Positions 13,690-24,085 are shown, counted from the first letter of the stretch. The stretch: 64,000 nt of DNA from Selaginella tamariscina (GCA_003024785.1 PUQB01000295.1:243616-307615); one strand, 5' to 3'. The notes: a model not told the origin generated them from the sequence alone. Made by a program: numbers and translations.

Positions 13690-15478
13690 CATTTCCAAGC
13701 TATTGCTTAGTACCATCAATTGTCAGAGGCACAAAAGATGGTTGAGCTTCCCACTTGTCTTCAAGGTGTAGCACTTCAATAGTACAATGGTTTGGCTTCT
13801 CAATCACCTCTTTAGCAAAGCTAGCTACTCTTCTTACAACCATGTAACAAGCCTTTGGAAAACTAGAGGCTTTGGAGTATGCTTTGCGGCAATTGCTTTG
13901 TCTTTGTCACAAACCAAAAGAATATGTTCAGTGCTTGAGATTCAGTTTTGGAATTTAGTGCTACAAGTTGATCCAAACATATTGGAACGGATGAAGATTT
14001 GCTTCTTCTGGGAAGCCTTGAATGATCTTGTGATGGTGTGGGCAGTCAACAATTGTTCCTATATGGACCTGGAGAAAGTTCTTCTTGCTTGTCAACGTTA
14101 TGAAGAGGCAATACAAGGGGTGTTACCTGATCTTGATCCTTCTGCATCACCTTCTTCATCTCCTTCAACTGTTGTGCCCATGGAGATTGATACACCCATA
14201 GTTCTTGGTGCTGGCCGAGGACGTGGTATAGGGCACATGGAATTTTGGTTCATTGGGCATGTTTAGAGCCTGAACACTCTTTTTGCTAGTGTACTTGTTT
14301 TCCCGATTGGCATCCTTCATTCCCTAGTTGGTGTCCTCTTGCCTTCAAGGCTATGTGTGCTATTCAAGTTCTTGAATATCTAGGAGAGCTTGTGGTGCCA
14401 TTGGAGTTTGTTGATGTTGAAAAACTTGTAGTTGTATGGTCAATGGAGGGTTTTCGTGCATCCTCTCTTTATGTCCCTCCTGAAGTTTTTATCTCTTCCC
14501 ATCTTCGTGGGGTATACCTTCCTTCTTTTCCCTTGTTCACTTTCTATGGTAGCATGTTGGGGGTCAAATATTGTACGAGAATGGTCGTTTTAAGTGTTTT
14601 CCAACTGTGCTGTGAAGACATCCATTTGTGTTGGGGCACTTTCTCTTCCTGCTTATACCTTGCGGGTTGTTCCTACTCAAGTTTTTAACATGATCCTTAG
14701 GTGTGACTGGCTTTTAGTGCAACAAGCAATATGCAATTTTCGGGAGGCTCCTCCTCAACTTTGTCTTCCTTCTGGCATCATTTGGTGGAACCTGTTTTGC
14801 AATGATGGTGGCAAATGCCGCTACTGTTGAGGATCCTCCTCCATCCCAACAAGAGGTTGATATTCATGCGTTGGAGGTAGAACTCTTTAGTTGGGCTTGT
14901 CTTCTAATGCGAAGATTGCCACTTGTCATTGTATTCCCACCGGCAATGCATCTCTAATCAAGGTTCCAATGCATCGCTGTTCTCCCAAGGAGCTTGTAGC
15001 TATGAAATTTGTTGTGGATGATATGCTACAGAAGAAGGTTATCCGCCACTCCTTCAGCCCCTAGGCTTGTGAACCTCATCTTATAGACAAGTCGGATGGT
15101 TCTCTTCATTTTTGTGTTGATTATTGCTTGCTATTGTAAGGATGTTTACCCACTTCCTCACACTGCAAATTTGTTGGATAGTTTGGGGAAAAGTGTTAAT
15201 TCACCAAGTTAGATTTGACATTTGAAGTTCCTATGGAGCTAGATGACATTCTGAAAACTACTTTTTGCACACTGTTTGGCTTATATGAGTTTGTGGTGAT
15301 GCCTTTTAGTCTTATTTCTACACTTGTTACATTTCAACAGATGATGGATGAGGTGTTGTCAGATATGCCAAAGATCATTGCAGACTTCATTGATGATGTG
15401 TTGATTCATTTTGCTGGGAGCTGGGAAGGTCATCTTTGTGATGTTCATTGTGATGTAGTAGGAAACATGCATGCTTAA
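13690..15478 (+). pseudogene. Ty3/gypsy retrotransposon gag-pol remnant
   Basis: Read across frames, the region gives retrotransposon gag ('MVELPTCLQGVALQ' near 13738; 'RMKICFFWEALNDLVM' near 13990; 'DLEKVLLACQRYEEAIQGVL' near 14070), a protease-side segment ('TLRVVPTQVFNMILRCDWLL', 14660-14720) and reverse transcriptase ('PMHRCSPKELVAMKFVVDDM' at 14968; 'DKSDGSLHFCVDY' at 15090; 'FGLYEFVVMPFSLISTLVTF' at 15278; 'FIDDVLIHFAGSWEGHL' at 15390). The last carries the RT active-site box in altered form (FIDD for YxDD). Many stops and shifts are present, and RNase H and integrase are missing, so it cannot move by itself. Confidence 0.85.
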
Positions 15479-15665
15479 TGCACTTGGGTATCTGGTGATG
15501 GTCCGGCCGGGTGTCATTAGGTATTTGCAGAAAACTCTATGCGAAGTTAGAACTTACCTTCTAGAAAATTCTTACCTTAATTGTTTATGTCCTGATTGGG
15601 TTAATGGTTAGTTCCAGTGAGTTTGGCATGTCGAATATGTTTAGAAATACCCCTAGGTTTGACAT
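15479..15665. repeat. Dispersed repeat B, copy 1
   Basis: About 180 bp ('cacttgggtatctggtgatgg' through 'ggcatgtcgaatatgtttag') matches, in reverse complement, 61652-61833 at the far end of the window. It is probably a scrap of the LTR/leader of the gypsy family that starts at 62.5 kb. It abuts the RT remnant directly, so one element is nested in or joined to another. Confidence 0.75.
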
Positions 15666-15851
15666 GTTAGGGTTTAGGGGTCGATGGATCATTAAGTTAA
15701 CTCACAAAGTATAATTTCTTTGGGAATGAGATTCCGTGCTAGCCCACTTATGTAAACATGAAAACAGGGGGGGGGGGGCTCTGTCACATATATTAAGTAA
15801 TACATGTAGGAGAGCTTCTAGGTTCATGACTGAGTTCGTTGCTCTTTTGTT
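15666..15851. other. Short spacer before gypsy insertion, with poly-G
   Basis: Non-coding remainder of the locus that took the next insertion. It holds an unbroken run of 12 G (15767-15778), rare in this AT-rich DNA. Confidence 0.6.
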
Positions 15852-15856
15852 GGTGC

Positions 15857-16219
15857 TGTCACGACCCGATACAGAATACAGGATTCCGGATACAGGACAT
15901 GGGTTGCAGGACTTTCCTACAGGATTCCGGATACAGGATATGGTTGCAGGATTTCCTACAGGATATTCCTACCAGGATTCCGGACACAGGATTCGGTTGC
16001 AGGATATTCCTACAGGATATTCCTACAGGATATGCCACAGGATATGCCTAGAGGATAAGGGACATGTGGACTCATCTTAGCCTCTGCATGCATGCAATCA
16101 CTTTTGCATGCATGCAACCACTTTTGCATGCATGCCTAGATTAGCTCTTGGAGTTGTGAGCATAAAAGCTCCGACCTAATTGTTGTACAATCAGTTACTA
16201 TCAACACCAGTCTTACTAC
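15857..16219 (+). repeat. 5' LTR, truncated at its 3' side
   Basis: Matches the 3' LTR from TGTCACGACC to 'cagtcttactac', then jumps straight into internal pol sequence. It carries about 135 bp of extra 'tacaggatattcc'-type repeats (15875-16040) that the 3' LTR lacks, and it shares the triple 'GCATGCATGCAACCACTTTT' block. U3-like 'cataaaagctccg' (16161) may be the TATA region. The LTR's C/T-rich tail and any primer binding site are gone. Confidence 0.85.
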
Positions 16220-17410
16220 AGGTTCATCAGGCTCCAGCAAATTCAACACTCCTACAGGACGTCCGTTCGCAGTTGGCTACAGACGACTTGGCAAAGAATG
16301 TGTTCTCACACATTCATCCTGACGTTGCAAGTTCCTCTTCCTCCAGTTCCCGTCCAGACTACAACCTGTTCACCATACATGATGGACTCCTATACCGGGA
16401 AGGTCTCCTGTACGTTCCTGTTGGTATTTCCAGGACTCGCGTGGTACAGGATTGTCATGATACCCGGCTACAGGACATTTTGTGGCCAAGACAGTGGAGT
16501 TGGTGACTCGCAACTATTGGTGGCCGGGGTTGCGAGGTTTTGTGGAGAGGTTTGTACGGAGTTGTGACACTTGTAGCAGGTCGAAGATGCCTCATCATGC
16601 ACCCTCTGGTCTTCTTCGTCCTCTTCCTGTTCCGTCTGCTCCTTGGAGATCCATTTCTATGGATTTCCTCACAGATCTTCCTCCTTCTCGTGGATTTGAT
16701 GCAGTTCTTGTGGTTGTTGACCGTTTCACCAAGCAGGCTCATTTCCTACCCTGCAACAAGACAGCTACAGGTCAGACAACTACCGAGTTGGTGATCCGCG
16801 AGGTGTTCCGACATCATGGTCTTCCTGAGAGCATTGTTTCCGATCGAGGTCCACAATTCATGTCCAAGTTTTGGCGAGAGCTTCTTCGGAGTCTACAGGT
16901 CAAAGCGGATCTTTCTTCAGGATATCACCCACAAACCGATGGGCAGTCCGAACGCACAATTCAGACCTTAGAACAGTATCTTCGTTGCTTCATTAGTTAC
17001 CAGCAGGACAACTGGTTGGACCTCCTTCCAATGGCGGAGTTTGCCTACAACAACTCCATCCACGCATCTACAGGACAAACACCTTTCTTTGCTCTTACAG
17101 GCCACCATCCACGTTTTGACTTTGCTCCTCCCGCTTCTCCTTCTTCCGCTCCTGCAGTACAGGATCGTCTTCAGCATCTTCGGCAGGTACAGGATGATCT
17201 CCAAGTTCATCTTCAACAGGCACAGGAACGATACAAGCATCATGCTGATGCTCACCGACAGCCGGCACCTGCATACAAGATTGGTGATCTCGTGTGGCTT
17301 CTTCGTCGACACATTCGCACCAACAGGCCTTCTTCTAAGTTGGATTTTCAACGATTGGGCCTTATAGGATCGTGGCGGAGGTAAATCCTGTAGCTTTCCG
17401 ACTCGAGTTA
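16220..17410 (+). pseudogene. Gypsy RNase H tail and integrase, copy 1
   Basis: Starts inside the linker after RNase H ('[19 protein letters not shown]', 16221), then the integrase zinc region ('VVQDCHDTRLQ', one-base break near 16470, 'TVELVTRNYWWPG', 'CDTCSRSK'). A long clean frame (16482-17384) holds the DDE core: Asp in 'SMDFLTDLP', Asp in 'VSDRGPQFMSKFW', Glu in 'HPQTDGQSERTIQ'. It runs on to 'YKIGDLVWLLRRHIRTNRPS' and breaks near 17365. The D,D-35-E residues are all kept. The chromodomain is missing from this copy. Confidence 0.9.
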
Positions 17411-17523
17411 CCATGCAGACAATTCAGACCTTAGAACAGTATCTTCGTTGCTTCATCAGTTACCAGCAGGACAACTGGTTGGACCTCCTTCCAATGGCGG
17501 AGTTTGCCTACAACAACTCCATC
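17411..17523 (+). repeat. Repeated 110-bp integrase piece at capture junction
   Basis: From 'cagacaattcagacctt' to 'aacaactccatc' this repeats integrase positions 16957-17062 almost exactly. It sits between the broken end of integrase copy 1 and the carrier fragment. The run 'aac tcc atc' then passes in frame into carrier sequence 'gag cgt gtc', with shared bases at the join. This fits a template switch (inference). Confidence 0.85.
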
Positions 17524-17842
17524 GAGCGTGTCAAGCTCCTGATTCAGAACTAGGACGAGATGATCAAACAGGGGCGTCTTGCGGAGCCTTACAAGGGCAT
17601 TGGTGAATGCTTCAAGCGTACCATTGCTGATGAAGGTTTTGTTTCGTTATGGCGTGGAAACCTTGCTAACGTTATCCGTTATTTCCCAACCCAGGCCTTG
17701 AACTTCGCCTTCAAGGACTATTTCAAGAGAATGTTCAACTTCAAGAAGGACAGGGACGGATACTGGAAGTGGTTCGCCGGAAACATGGCATCCGGTGGAG
17801 CTGCCGGTGCCACGTCTTGCCAACGATGCAAAGGCCGTCGGA
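17519..17842 (+). pseudogene. Captured host mitochondrial ADP/ATP carrier fragment
   Basis: Reads as the middle of a plant ADP/ATP carrier (inner-membrane adenine-nucleotide exchanger): 'ERVKLLIQN', a stop at 17551-17553, then 'DEMIKQGR', '[19 protein letters not shown]', '[20 protein letters not shown]', '[20 protein letters not shown]' and '[15 protein letters not shown]'. The carrier signature (PxxxxVK...GxxxxWRGN) is recognisable. After 'GGAAGATS' a jump of roughly 40 bp skips to the 'LANDAKAVG' part, out of frame. There are no introns across about 320 bp. It is fused in frame to integrase at its 5' side. A retrotransposon capturing spliced host mRNA is the simplest reading. The source gene is not in this window. 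Confidence 0.9.
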
Positions 17843-17844
17843 AC

Positions 17845-18512
17845 AAGACAAGAACAAGACCTTCCCGGTACAGGAGTCCATCCTGTATGGTGAATAGGTT
17901 GTAGTCTGGACGGGAACTGAAGGAAGAGGAACTTGCAACGTCAGGATGAATGTGTGAGAACACATTCTTTGCCAAGTCGTCTGTAGGCAACTGCGAACGA
18001 ACGTCCTGTAGGAGTGTTGAATTTGCTGGAGCCTGATGAACCTGCAGTGCCGCAAGCCGGAAACGATCAGGACCCAACAACACTTGCCTTTGACCGTCAA
18101 ATGCAGGATCGCCCGGGCTTGGTGCAAGGTAAGAGCGCCTAGACAATGCGTCCGCCTTGCCATTCCGAAAGCCGGGCCTGTAGACGATGATAAAGTCAAA
18201 ACGTGATAGGAACTCTGCCCACCTAGCCTGTCGCCGACTAAGGACCCGAGCCGTTTGAAAGTACTCCAGGTTCTTGTGATCCGTAAGAACTTGTACAGGA
18301 TGTGCAGCACCTTCCAGAAAATGCCGCCATTCCTTAAACAAATCCACAATGGCCTTGAGTTCCTTGTCATGAATCTCGTAGTTGATCTCCGCCGACAGGA
18401 ACTTACGAGAGTGAAAGGCTACAGGATGAAGCAACTTGTCCTCTCCAACTTGCGATAGGACGGATCCTACTGCAAAATCCGAGGCATCTGCTTCAATGAA
18501 GAAAGGATGAGG
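17845..18512 (-). pseudogene. Inverted gypsy RNase H and linker segment
   Basis: On the minus strand from 18512: '[18 protein letters not shown]', '[20 protein letters not shown]', '[20 protein letters not shown]', '[14 protein letters not shown]', '[13 protein letters not shown]', '[15 protein letters not shown]', then the linker '[17 protein letters not shown]', which overlaps the start of integrase copy 1. This is the Ty3/gypsy RNase H domain with its DAS and TDH acidic positions in place. It lies backwards relative to the LTRs and integrase copies and ends in the carrier fragment, so it arose by inversion or by a back-to-back template switch. Confidence 0.9.
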
Positions 18513-19521
18513 ACCGTTTCACCAAGCAGGCTCATTTCCTACCCTGTAACAAGACAGCTACAGGTCAGACAACTGCGAGTTGGTGATCCGCGAGGTGTTC
18601 CGACATCATGGTCTTCCTGAGAGCATTGTTTCCGATCGAGGTCCACAATTCATGTCCAAGTTTTGGCGAGAGCTTCTTCGGAGTCTACAGGTCAAAGCGG
18701 ATCTTTCTTCAGGATATCACCCACAAACCGATGGGCAGTCCGAACGCACAATTCAGACCTTAGAACAGTATCTTCGTTGCTTCATTAGTTACCAGCAGGA
18801 CAACTGGTTGGACCTCCTTCCAATGGCGGAGTTTGCCTACAACAACTCCATCCACGCATCTACAGGACAGATACCTTTCTTTGCTCTTACAGGCCACCAT
18901 CCACATTTTGACTTTGCTCCTACCGCTTCTCCTTCTTCCGCTCCTGCAGTACAGGATCGTCTTCAGCATCTTCGGCAGGTACAGGATGATCTCCAGGTTC
19001 ATCTTCAACAGGCACAGGAACGATATAAGCATCATGCTGATGCTCACCGACAGCCGGCACCTGCATACAAGATTGGTGATCTCGTGTGGCTTCTTTGTCG
19101 ACATATTCGCACCAACAGGCCTTCTTCTAAGTTGGATTTTCAACGATTGGGCCCTTATAGGATCGTGGCGGAGGTAAATCCTGTAGCTTTCCGATTCGAG
19201 TTACCATCCACGGTGAAACTTCATCCTGTGTTTCACACCTCTTTTTGGAGCCGTATATCCTTCTTCTCTTCCCGGTCGTGTTTCTTCTCCTCCCCTCCTG
19301 TGGTCATTGACACGGAACTTGAGTACGAAGTCGCAGCCATCCTTGACTCTCGTCTTCATCGTCACCAACTCCAATACTTGGTGGATTGGAAAGGGTACCT
19401 GCCTACTGATCGCACTTGGGAACCTGCATCCAACTTACTCCATGCTTCTTCCAAGGTTGCTGCCTTCCATCGGTATTATCCTGCTAAACCAGGTCCCAAG
19501 ACTCGTGGAACTCGTCTTTAG
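18513..19521 (+). pseudogene. Gypsy integrase core and C-terminal chromodomain, copy 2
   Basis: Starts at '[12 protein letters not shown]', so the first catalytic Asp was cut off. A one-base loss near 18570 breaks the frame, after which 18580-19521 is open: 'VSDRGPQFMSKFWREL', '[20 protein letters not shown]', the GPY-like '[20 protein letters not shown]', 'HPVFHTSFW', and a chromodomain ('YEVAAILDSRLH', 'LQYLVDWKGY', 'DRTWEPASNLL'). Chromodomains on gypsy integrases are known to guide insertion to marked chromatin. It ends at TAG, 11 bp before the 3' LTR. It is nearly identical to copy 1 over the shared part. Confidence 0.92.
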
Positions 19522-19532
19522 GGAGGAGGTGC

Positions 19533-20059
19533 TGTCACGACCCGATACACAGGATATTCCTACAGGATATGCCACAGGATATGCCTAGAGGATAAGGGAC
19601 ATGTGGACTCATCTTAGCCTCTACATGCATGCAACCACTTTTGCATGCGTGCAACCACTTTTGCATGCATGCCTAGATTAGCTCTTGGAGTTGTGAGCAT
19701 AAAAGCTCCGACCTAATTGTTGTACAATCAGTTACTATCAACACCAGTCTTACTACGATCAATCTTGTCTTGTCTTGTTCTTGTCTTGTTTCCTGTCCTG
19801 TTCCTATCTCGCTCCTATTTCCTGTCCTGTTCTTGGATCCTGTCCTGCTCCTGGATCCTGTCCTGTTCCTGTCTTGCTCCCGGATCCTATCCTGTGCTTT
19901 CCTGTCTTGCTCCCGGATCCTATCCTGATCCTGTCTTGCTCCTAGATCCGTCCTGTTCCTATTCCTAGTTCCTGTCTTGCTCTCGGTCCTGTTCCTGAGT
20001 CAAGCCTTCATGTCCTTGGAATTCTGTTCTCTTCCTGGTTCCTGGATCGTGGCTTGACA
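19533..20059 (+). repeat. 3' LTR (527 bp)
   Basis: Begins TGTCACGACC and ends GGCTTGACA, giving 5-bp inverted ends TGTCA/TGACA. It contains the 'tacaggatat' tract, the GCATGCATGCAACCACTTTT repeats, the TATA-like 'cataaaagctccg', then about 290 bp of C/T-rich repeats of 'CCTGTCTTGCTCCCGGATCC' type. The next base starts the target duplicate GGTGC. Confidence 0.9.
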
Positions 20060-20064
20060 GGTGC

Positions 20065-20945
20065 AAGTTTTAGCTAATGTCGTTAAGGTACAACCCTCTA
20101 TTGTGCCGCCCTAACTTTCAGATAACATGGGTACATCCCACCTTCAAGGTAGCTTACCCTTAACGTTGGCGAATCCATGCTTAGGAAGTCTTGTTGGAAT
20201 GCATGTTCTAAGAAGCAGAGGTTGAGGTTTGTCTCCAGCCTCCTCCTCCATATCAAGTTAGGTGTAGCACTCATGGCCAAGCAAGGCACATCTATGTCCT
20301 TGTCCAACTGTGGATGTGGGATCTTGTTTGACAGGTTCATGTTACCCAATTCCTGGGTTCACTGAGGGGTTCTACATTTGTGGCACTTGGTGCAACTCTT
20401 GAATCTAAGGGGCTGTGGCATGATAGCCCATATCGTGGAAGGTAGTGTCACATGAAGATGTGACACTAGGCTAGACAACTCACGGTACAACACTTGATGC
20501 ACATCCTTTGGGGTTGTGTCATGGAGTTGTTACCAAGGGGTAGCAAACATGCATGCTTGTACTCACACTAGGGTTAAGCCTTGGGCATCCGCTCAAGGGA
20601 GGTTAGGTCTCATAACTAGGTGTGTTTGGCACACTTGGCTAGGGAGTGTTCTCCTTGGTGATTAAGGGTTGAACAACTTAAACTCGTTAGCAGAAGCCTT
20701 TTTCGTAAAGCACTCGCAAGGGCATGTACTTAGGGTTATCCAAACTTAGCCTTGGGAAGTTTGCTTACAGAACACTCGTGTTTGCATATGGCACATACTC
20801 GAGTCCTCACTAAGTACTAGCCCTAAGTCTAGGGTATAATTTGGCCACTCAAACCACCAAGTGTTAGTCGTGGTTCAAGGTACCCCTTGTCGCCCTAAAG
20901 GGGTTATACTCCCGAATGAAGGTGATTCCTCAAGGGTAAGTGATG
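20065..20945. other. Non-coding repeat-like sequence
   Basis: Continuation of the locus interrupted by the gypsy insertion. It has a richer G/C and C/T composition than the AT-rich spacers but no recognisable protein domain. It is probably the body of the non-autonomous repeat family whose 3' part is annotated next. Confidence 0.5.
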
Positions 20946-20949
20946 ATGC

Positions 20950-21230
20950 CTTAGCTCTGTCATGGGGGTATGTGAGAGACACGTCTTCTTTGTGAGATTA
21001 AGGCATGAGCTTGTTTAGGTCTAGTAGGACATGATCCTAAAGTCTACTCAGGTTATTCTCTAGGGTTCAAGGGATGGTCATTCTAGGGGACTTAGTCTTT
21101 AATCTAATTAAACATTTGAGTCAGACTCTTAGGGTCACCTTGGGGGATTTAGTGTTGCTCACACATGGTGATGACGCCGGAAGGTCACTTGGCAATCACA
21201 TGTTGACCCTTTGGGTTAAAACTCTGACAT
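20950..21230. repeat. Dispersed repeat D, copy 1
   Basis: About 280 bp from 'tcatgggggtatgtg' via 'gtctaggtctag..agg' to 'accctttgggttaaaact' is alignable by eye with 48945-49230 in the same orientation. It runs directly into the AAGTGAG minisatellite, suggesting that both belong to one repeat family. Confidence 0.75.
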
Positions 21231-21234
21231 GATT

Positions 21235-21560
21235 GCCATGCCTAAGAAGTGAGCCTTCTATTTCACAAAGTAATCCGCCAAGACCATGAAGTAAGACTCC
21301 AAACCTACAAAGTGAACCTCTTAGCCCACGAAGTGATCCACCATTTCTACAAAGTGAGCCTCCTATCCTATAAAGTGAGAATTCTAAGTTCACAAAGTGA
21401 GAATCCAAGTCCATGAAGTGAGCTTCATAGCCCACAAAGTGATTCCCTTCTAATATGAAGTGACCCACCATGTTTACGAAGTGAGCCTCCTAGTGAGTCC
21501 CTTTAGACACAAAGCGATCTAGTGATTAGCTTACAAAGTGAGAATCCATCATTAATTATG
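21235..21560. repeat. AAGTGAG minisatellite, locus 2
   Basis: About eleven degenerate units of 28-31 bp built on 'cacaAAGTGAgcctccta' and 'catgAAGTGAgc'. This is the same motif as at 2485-3660, 18 kb away. A minus-strand frame across it merely translates the repeat. Confidence 0.8.
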
Positions 21561-21599
21561 GTGGCTTTGATCAGGGTATTTATTCCTTAACTTTGACCA

Positions 21600-22300
21600 C
21601 ACACAATTGTTTTTAATTTGCTCTTGCAACTTGTCAGAACACAAGAATCCATTACAGGTAAGCATGTCTGGTGGTCAATACAAAGAAGACTTCCTCGATG
21701 CAATGAAAAGGAGGAAACAAAATAGAGCACATAACATTAGAAAAAAAGTCATTATAGTGATTATCAATACATTTGTCAGATCCACAATAGTGTTATTATG
21801 TTGATTAGTAATGTCTTCCCTCATTGACATAATGTACACTTGCAGAAACAAAACAAGGACATTATGGTCAATGTTGCATGTAGAGGTTAGCCTAAGCTGC
21901 TATGGATAATGCACCACCAAATAATGGGTAGGAAGGTGTTGCGGAACCTATGGTAGTTGCTAGCGTTGTGCCACAACATGGTATAATGGGCATTGGAGAT
22001 TTGATTCAGCAACAACTTTATTCAGCTTTGTATCAACAACCTTTAGTTTTTGCCTCATTCTATCTACAAAACTAATACAAGGATATGTTCAACAACAATT
22101 GCTAACAATTTCCTCAGCCCTCCTCTTTATGGCATGAATCCCCATATTGATGATGAAAGCTATTGGCTTAGGTGGCTTAGGTGGCTTAGGAGGTCGGTCA
22201 TGTGTACAGCCTATAGGTTTCAACAAATTACTACACATCCACTTAGTATTTCATATATGTTGCAAGTTGTCATTTATTAATATTAGTTGTAGTTGGAAAT
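21600..22300. other. Possible retroelement leader or gag scrap
   Basis: Contains short plus-strand stretches such as 'MGIGDLIQQQLYSALYQQ' (about 21990-22040) that look like low-complexity gag, and a triple 'ggcttaggt' repeat at 22168-22196. Nothing firm can be assigned. Confidence 0.25.
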
Positions 22301-22309
22301 GCAATTGTG

Positions 22310-23450
22310 GAGGAGCTTGATTTCGATCCTAAGGCATGGCGTGGACTACAGGGGAATCGGGGAGCAGCTTCTTCAACTATAAGCTGCGTATGGGACGCAG
22401 ACTGTCACTGGGACGGCGCCCAGTTTCCAAACTGGCTGACCATTTGCACTTAGCAGGTCTCCCACGAGTTTGAGCAAGGATTTCGGGCGCGAGCTTTGGT
22501 CGGGTCCGTGGCCGGCAGCAATCAAGGCAATGATGTGGATGCTTCTCCAGAATAGCCTGGCTGTGCGTGGCAACATCTGGGGACTTCCATTTCAGGGGTG
22601 CGACGCATGCGGGACATTGGAATCAGAGCGGCACTGTTTCTGGGAGTGTGTTGTGCGCGGGAAATCTGGGCTCAGGCGTTGCGTGTGGTGAAGCAGATAT
22701 GTCGGGAGGATACATTGGTGAGTTGGGAGTTAGTCTGTCTTGGGGAACACGCGTGCTATGTTCCAAAGTCAGCTGGTGTGTGGGTTGTGAAGGGAATGGG
22801 GAACTTCCAAGCTTCAGCCCGGGCCTTGCTTTAGACATAGTGGAAGAGCCGCCGGGGATGTCGTCGAACCAGTGGTACTTCATTCGGGGCTGCACCATGT
22901 AGGCAATTTGGCACTCACGAAACGCAGGGGTATTCAAGGGAAGGAGGTGGACGACCCAGCGCACAGTTGTCTTTTCTGGACAACACTAGTTTCGGCAGTT
23001 GCCTCCCACCATGAGGTTTCTTGGGAACGAGGGGATCTAGAGGAGAGGGATTTACTAGAAGACAGTGGCTCCCACTGCTTGGAGTGAAACTGCAAAATCA
23101 GGTGAAGTGGAGATGGAGCCCACCTAGTGGTTAGTGGATTCCCATGGATGAGGAAACAGGTGCTTATGAGCTTTCTGGCGTTGGCAGTGTCTTGGATGTC
23201 TGTCGTGTCTGCTGACGTGGTTGCTGACGTGGCTGCTGACATGGATGCTGATGTGGCGGCTGACATGGATGCTGACGTGGTGGCTGACGTTGTGAGGTGA
23301 AGGCACATGGGCTAAGGTGTACATAGTATTCTTGTGTTAGCTAGAGAAGTAGTTAGACGGAGTAGAAAATAGTTGAAAACCTGGAATTGTTGGTTGTAAT
23401 TTTGCCCCATGAATAAACTTCTAACATTCCTTTAATTTTCTGTTTACTAA
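22310..23450 (+). pseudogene. LINE ORF2 3' end with zf-RVT-like zinc motif
   Basis: Read over three frames: 'FGRELWSGPWPAAIKAMMWM' (22480), 'LLQNSLAVRGNIWGLPF' and 'CDACGTLESERHCFWEC' (22598-22650), the CxxC...H...C motif of plant LINE reverse-transcriptase tails (zf-RVT). Then 'REIWAQALRVVKQIC' (22660) and 'WAIWHSRNAGVFKGRRWTT' (22905-22960), which fit the usual terminal part of non-LTR ORF2. The frame shifts at least twice. A 21-bp minisatellite and an AATAAA-containing tail (about 23410-23460) follow. RT and endonuclease are missing, as expected for a 5'-truncated LINE copy. Confidence 0.65.
23205..23295. repeat. 21-bp minisatellite
   Basis: Four to five tandem copies of about 21 bp (GCTGACATGGATGCTGACGTG-like), within the LINE-tail region. 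Confidence 0.8.
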
Positions 23451-23739
23451 GTAAGAAATAAATAAGCACAATAAATACCTGAGGTCCAGAGTTCGAACCC
23501 TCCCTCTCATCCTATATGTTATTATTAGTATATTTTATGTTAAATCTCCACTTTATATTTTTGTTAGGACCTGGCGTTGACCTGAGTTGACTGTCGATGA
23601 CCACAATATAGGAAACATACATATACAAACCCAACCACTGGTCAAGGATTTTCCAGCAAACTTCACAATGATCATGATGCGGGACTTTGTATATTTGGGG
23701 TATTTTATCCAGTAAAAGATAAACATTAACTTCAGTTCA

Positions 23740-24085
23740 AGATGGACATGAACGTACTGCTGGTGAATTTGTGTTACCTGAGTTGGAGACGTACGTTGAA
23801 TTTTCTAGTTTCAACGATGATATATTTGAGATGTGTTGGAGGGGTCAACAGCAAACTATTCCTTCTAAAGTTGAGAAGGGATTTGATTTTATTGGAACAT
23901 CTATTCAGTTTCAAGATAGTATGGACAACAGCTTTAAAAGTATCATAAAAAAGCAAGGTATTCTTAATGTGACTACTTTTCATCAACTTGTAGAAGTGAA
24001 AGGTGAGGAAGCTGCTTTAGATGTTATTAGATTAAAATATTTAAGTTTGATGGAACGGGCAAGTCCAGTGCTTCATGTTTGAAGT
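23740..24085 (+). pseudogene. Unrecognised coding fragment
   Basis: The frame at 23771-24082 has protein-like composition: 'LPELETYVEFSSFNDDIFEM', 'QTIPSKVEKGFDFIGTSIQF', 'NVTTFHQLVEVKGEEAALDV' and 'IRLKYLSLMERASPVLH'. I do not recognise a family. It starts abruptly with no good promoter or start context, and a TTGAC-containing stretch lies upstream (23575-23605). It is likely a broken exon or an old host-gene fragment like its neighbours. Confidence 0.35.

Larger units (their letters stand above)
15852..20064 (+). mobile_element. Chimeric chromodomain Ty3/gypsy element with 5-bp target duplication
   Basis: The outer ends are TGTCACGACC at 15857 and GGCTTGACA ending at 20059, and both are flanked by the same 5-bp sequence GGTGC (15852-15856 and 20060-20064). 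So it inserted as one unit in its present outline. Inside, in order, are a truncated 5' LTR, integrase copy 1, a repeated 110-bp integrase piece, a host ADP/ATP carrier fragment, an inverted RNase H segment, integrase copy 2 with chromodomain, and a full 3' LTR. Gag, protease, RT and primer binding site are absent, so any movement needed proteins from a complete relative. Parts are annotated separately. Confidence 0.88.

Noticed and set aside
16455-19177. Long open frames antisense or shifted to the integrase (for example 16968-17414 minus, 18833-19177 plus)
   Set aside because: They are shadows of the conserved integrase frame. They duplicate together with it and show no domain of their own.
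20098-20365. Minus and plus frames of about 80 residues after the gypsy element
   Set aside because: No recognisable motif, two overlapping frames on opposite strands, and location inside repeat-like sequence. Treated as chance.
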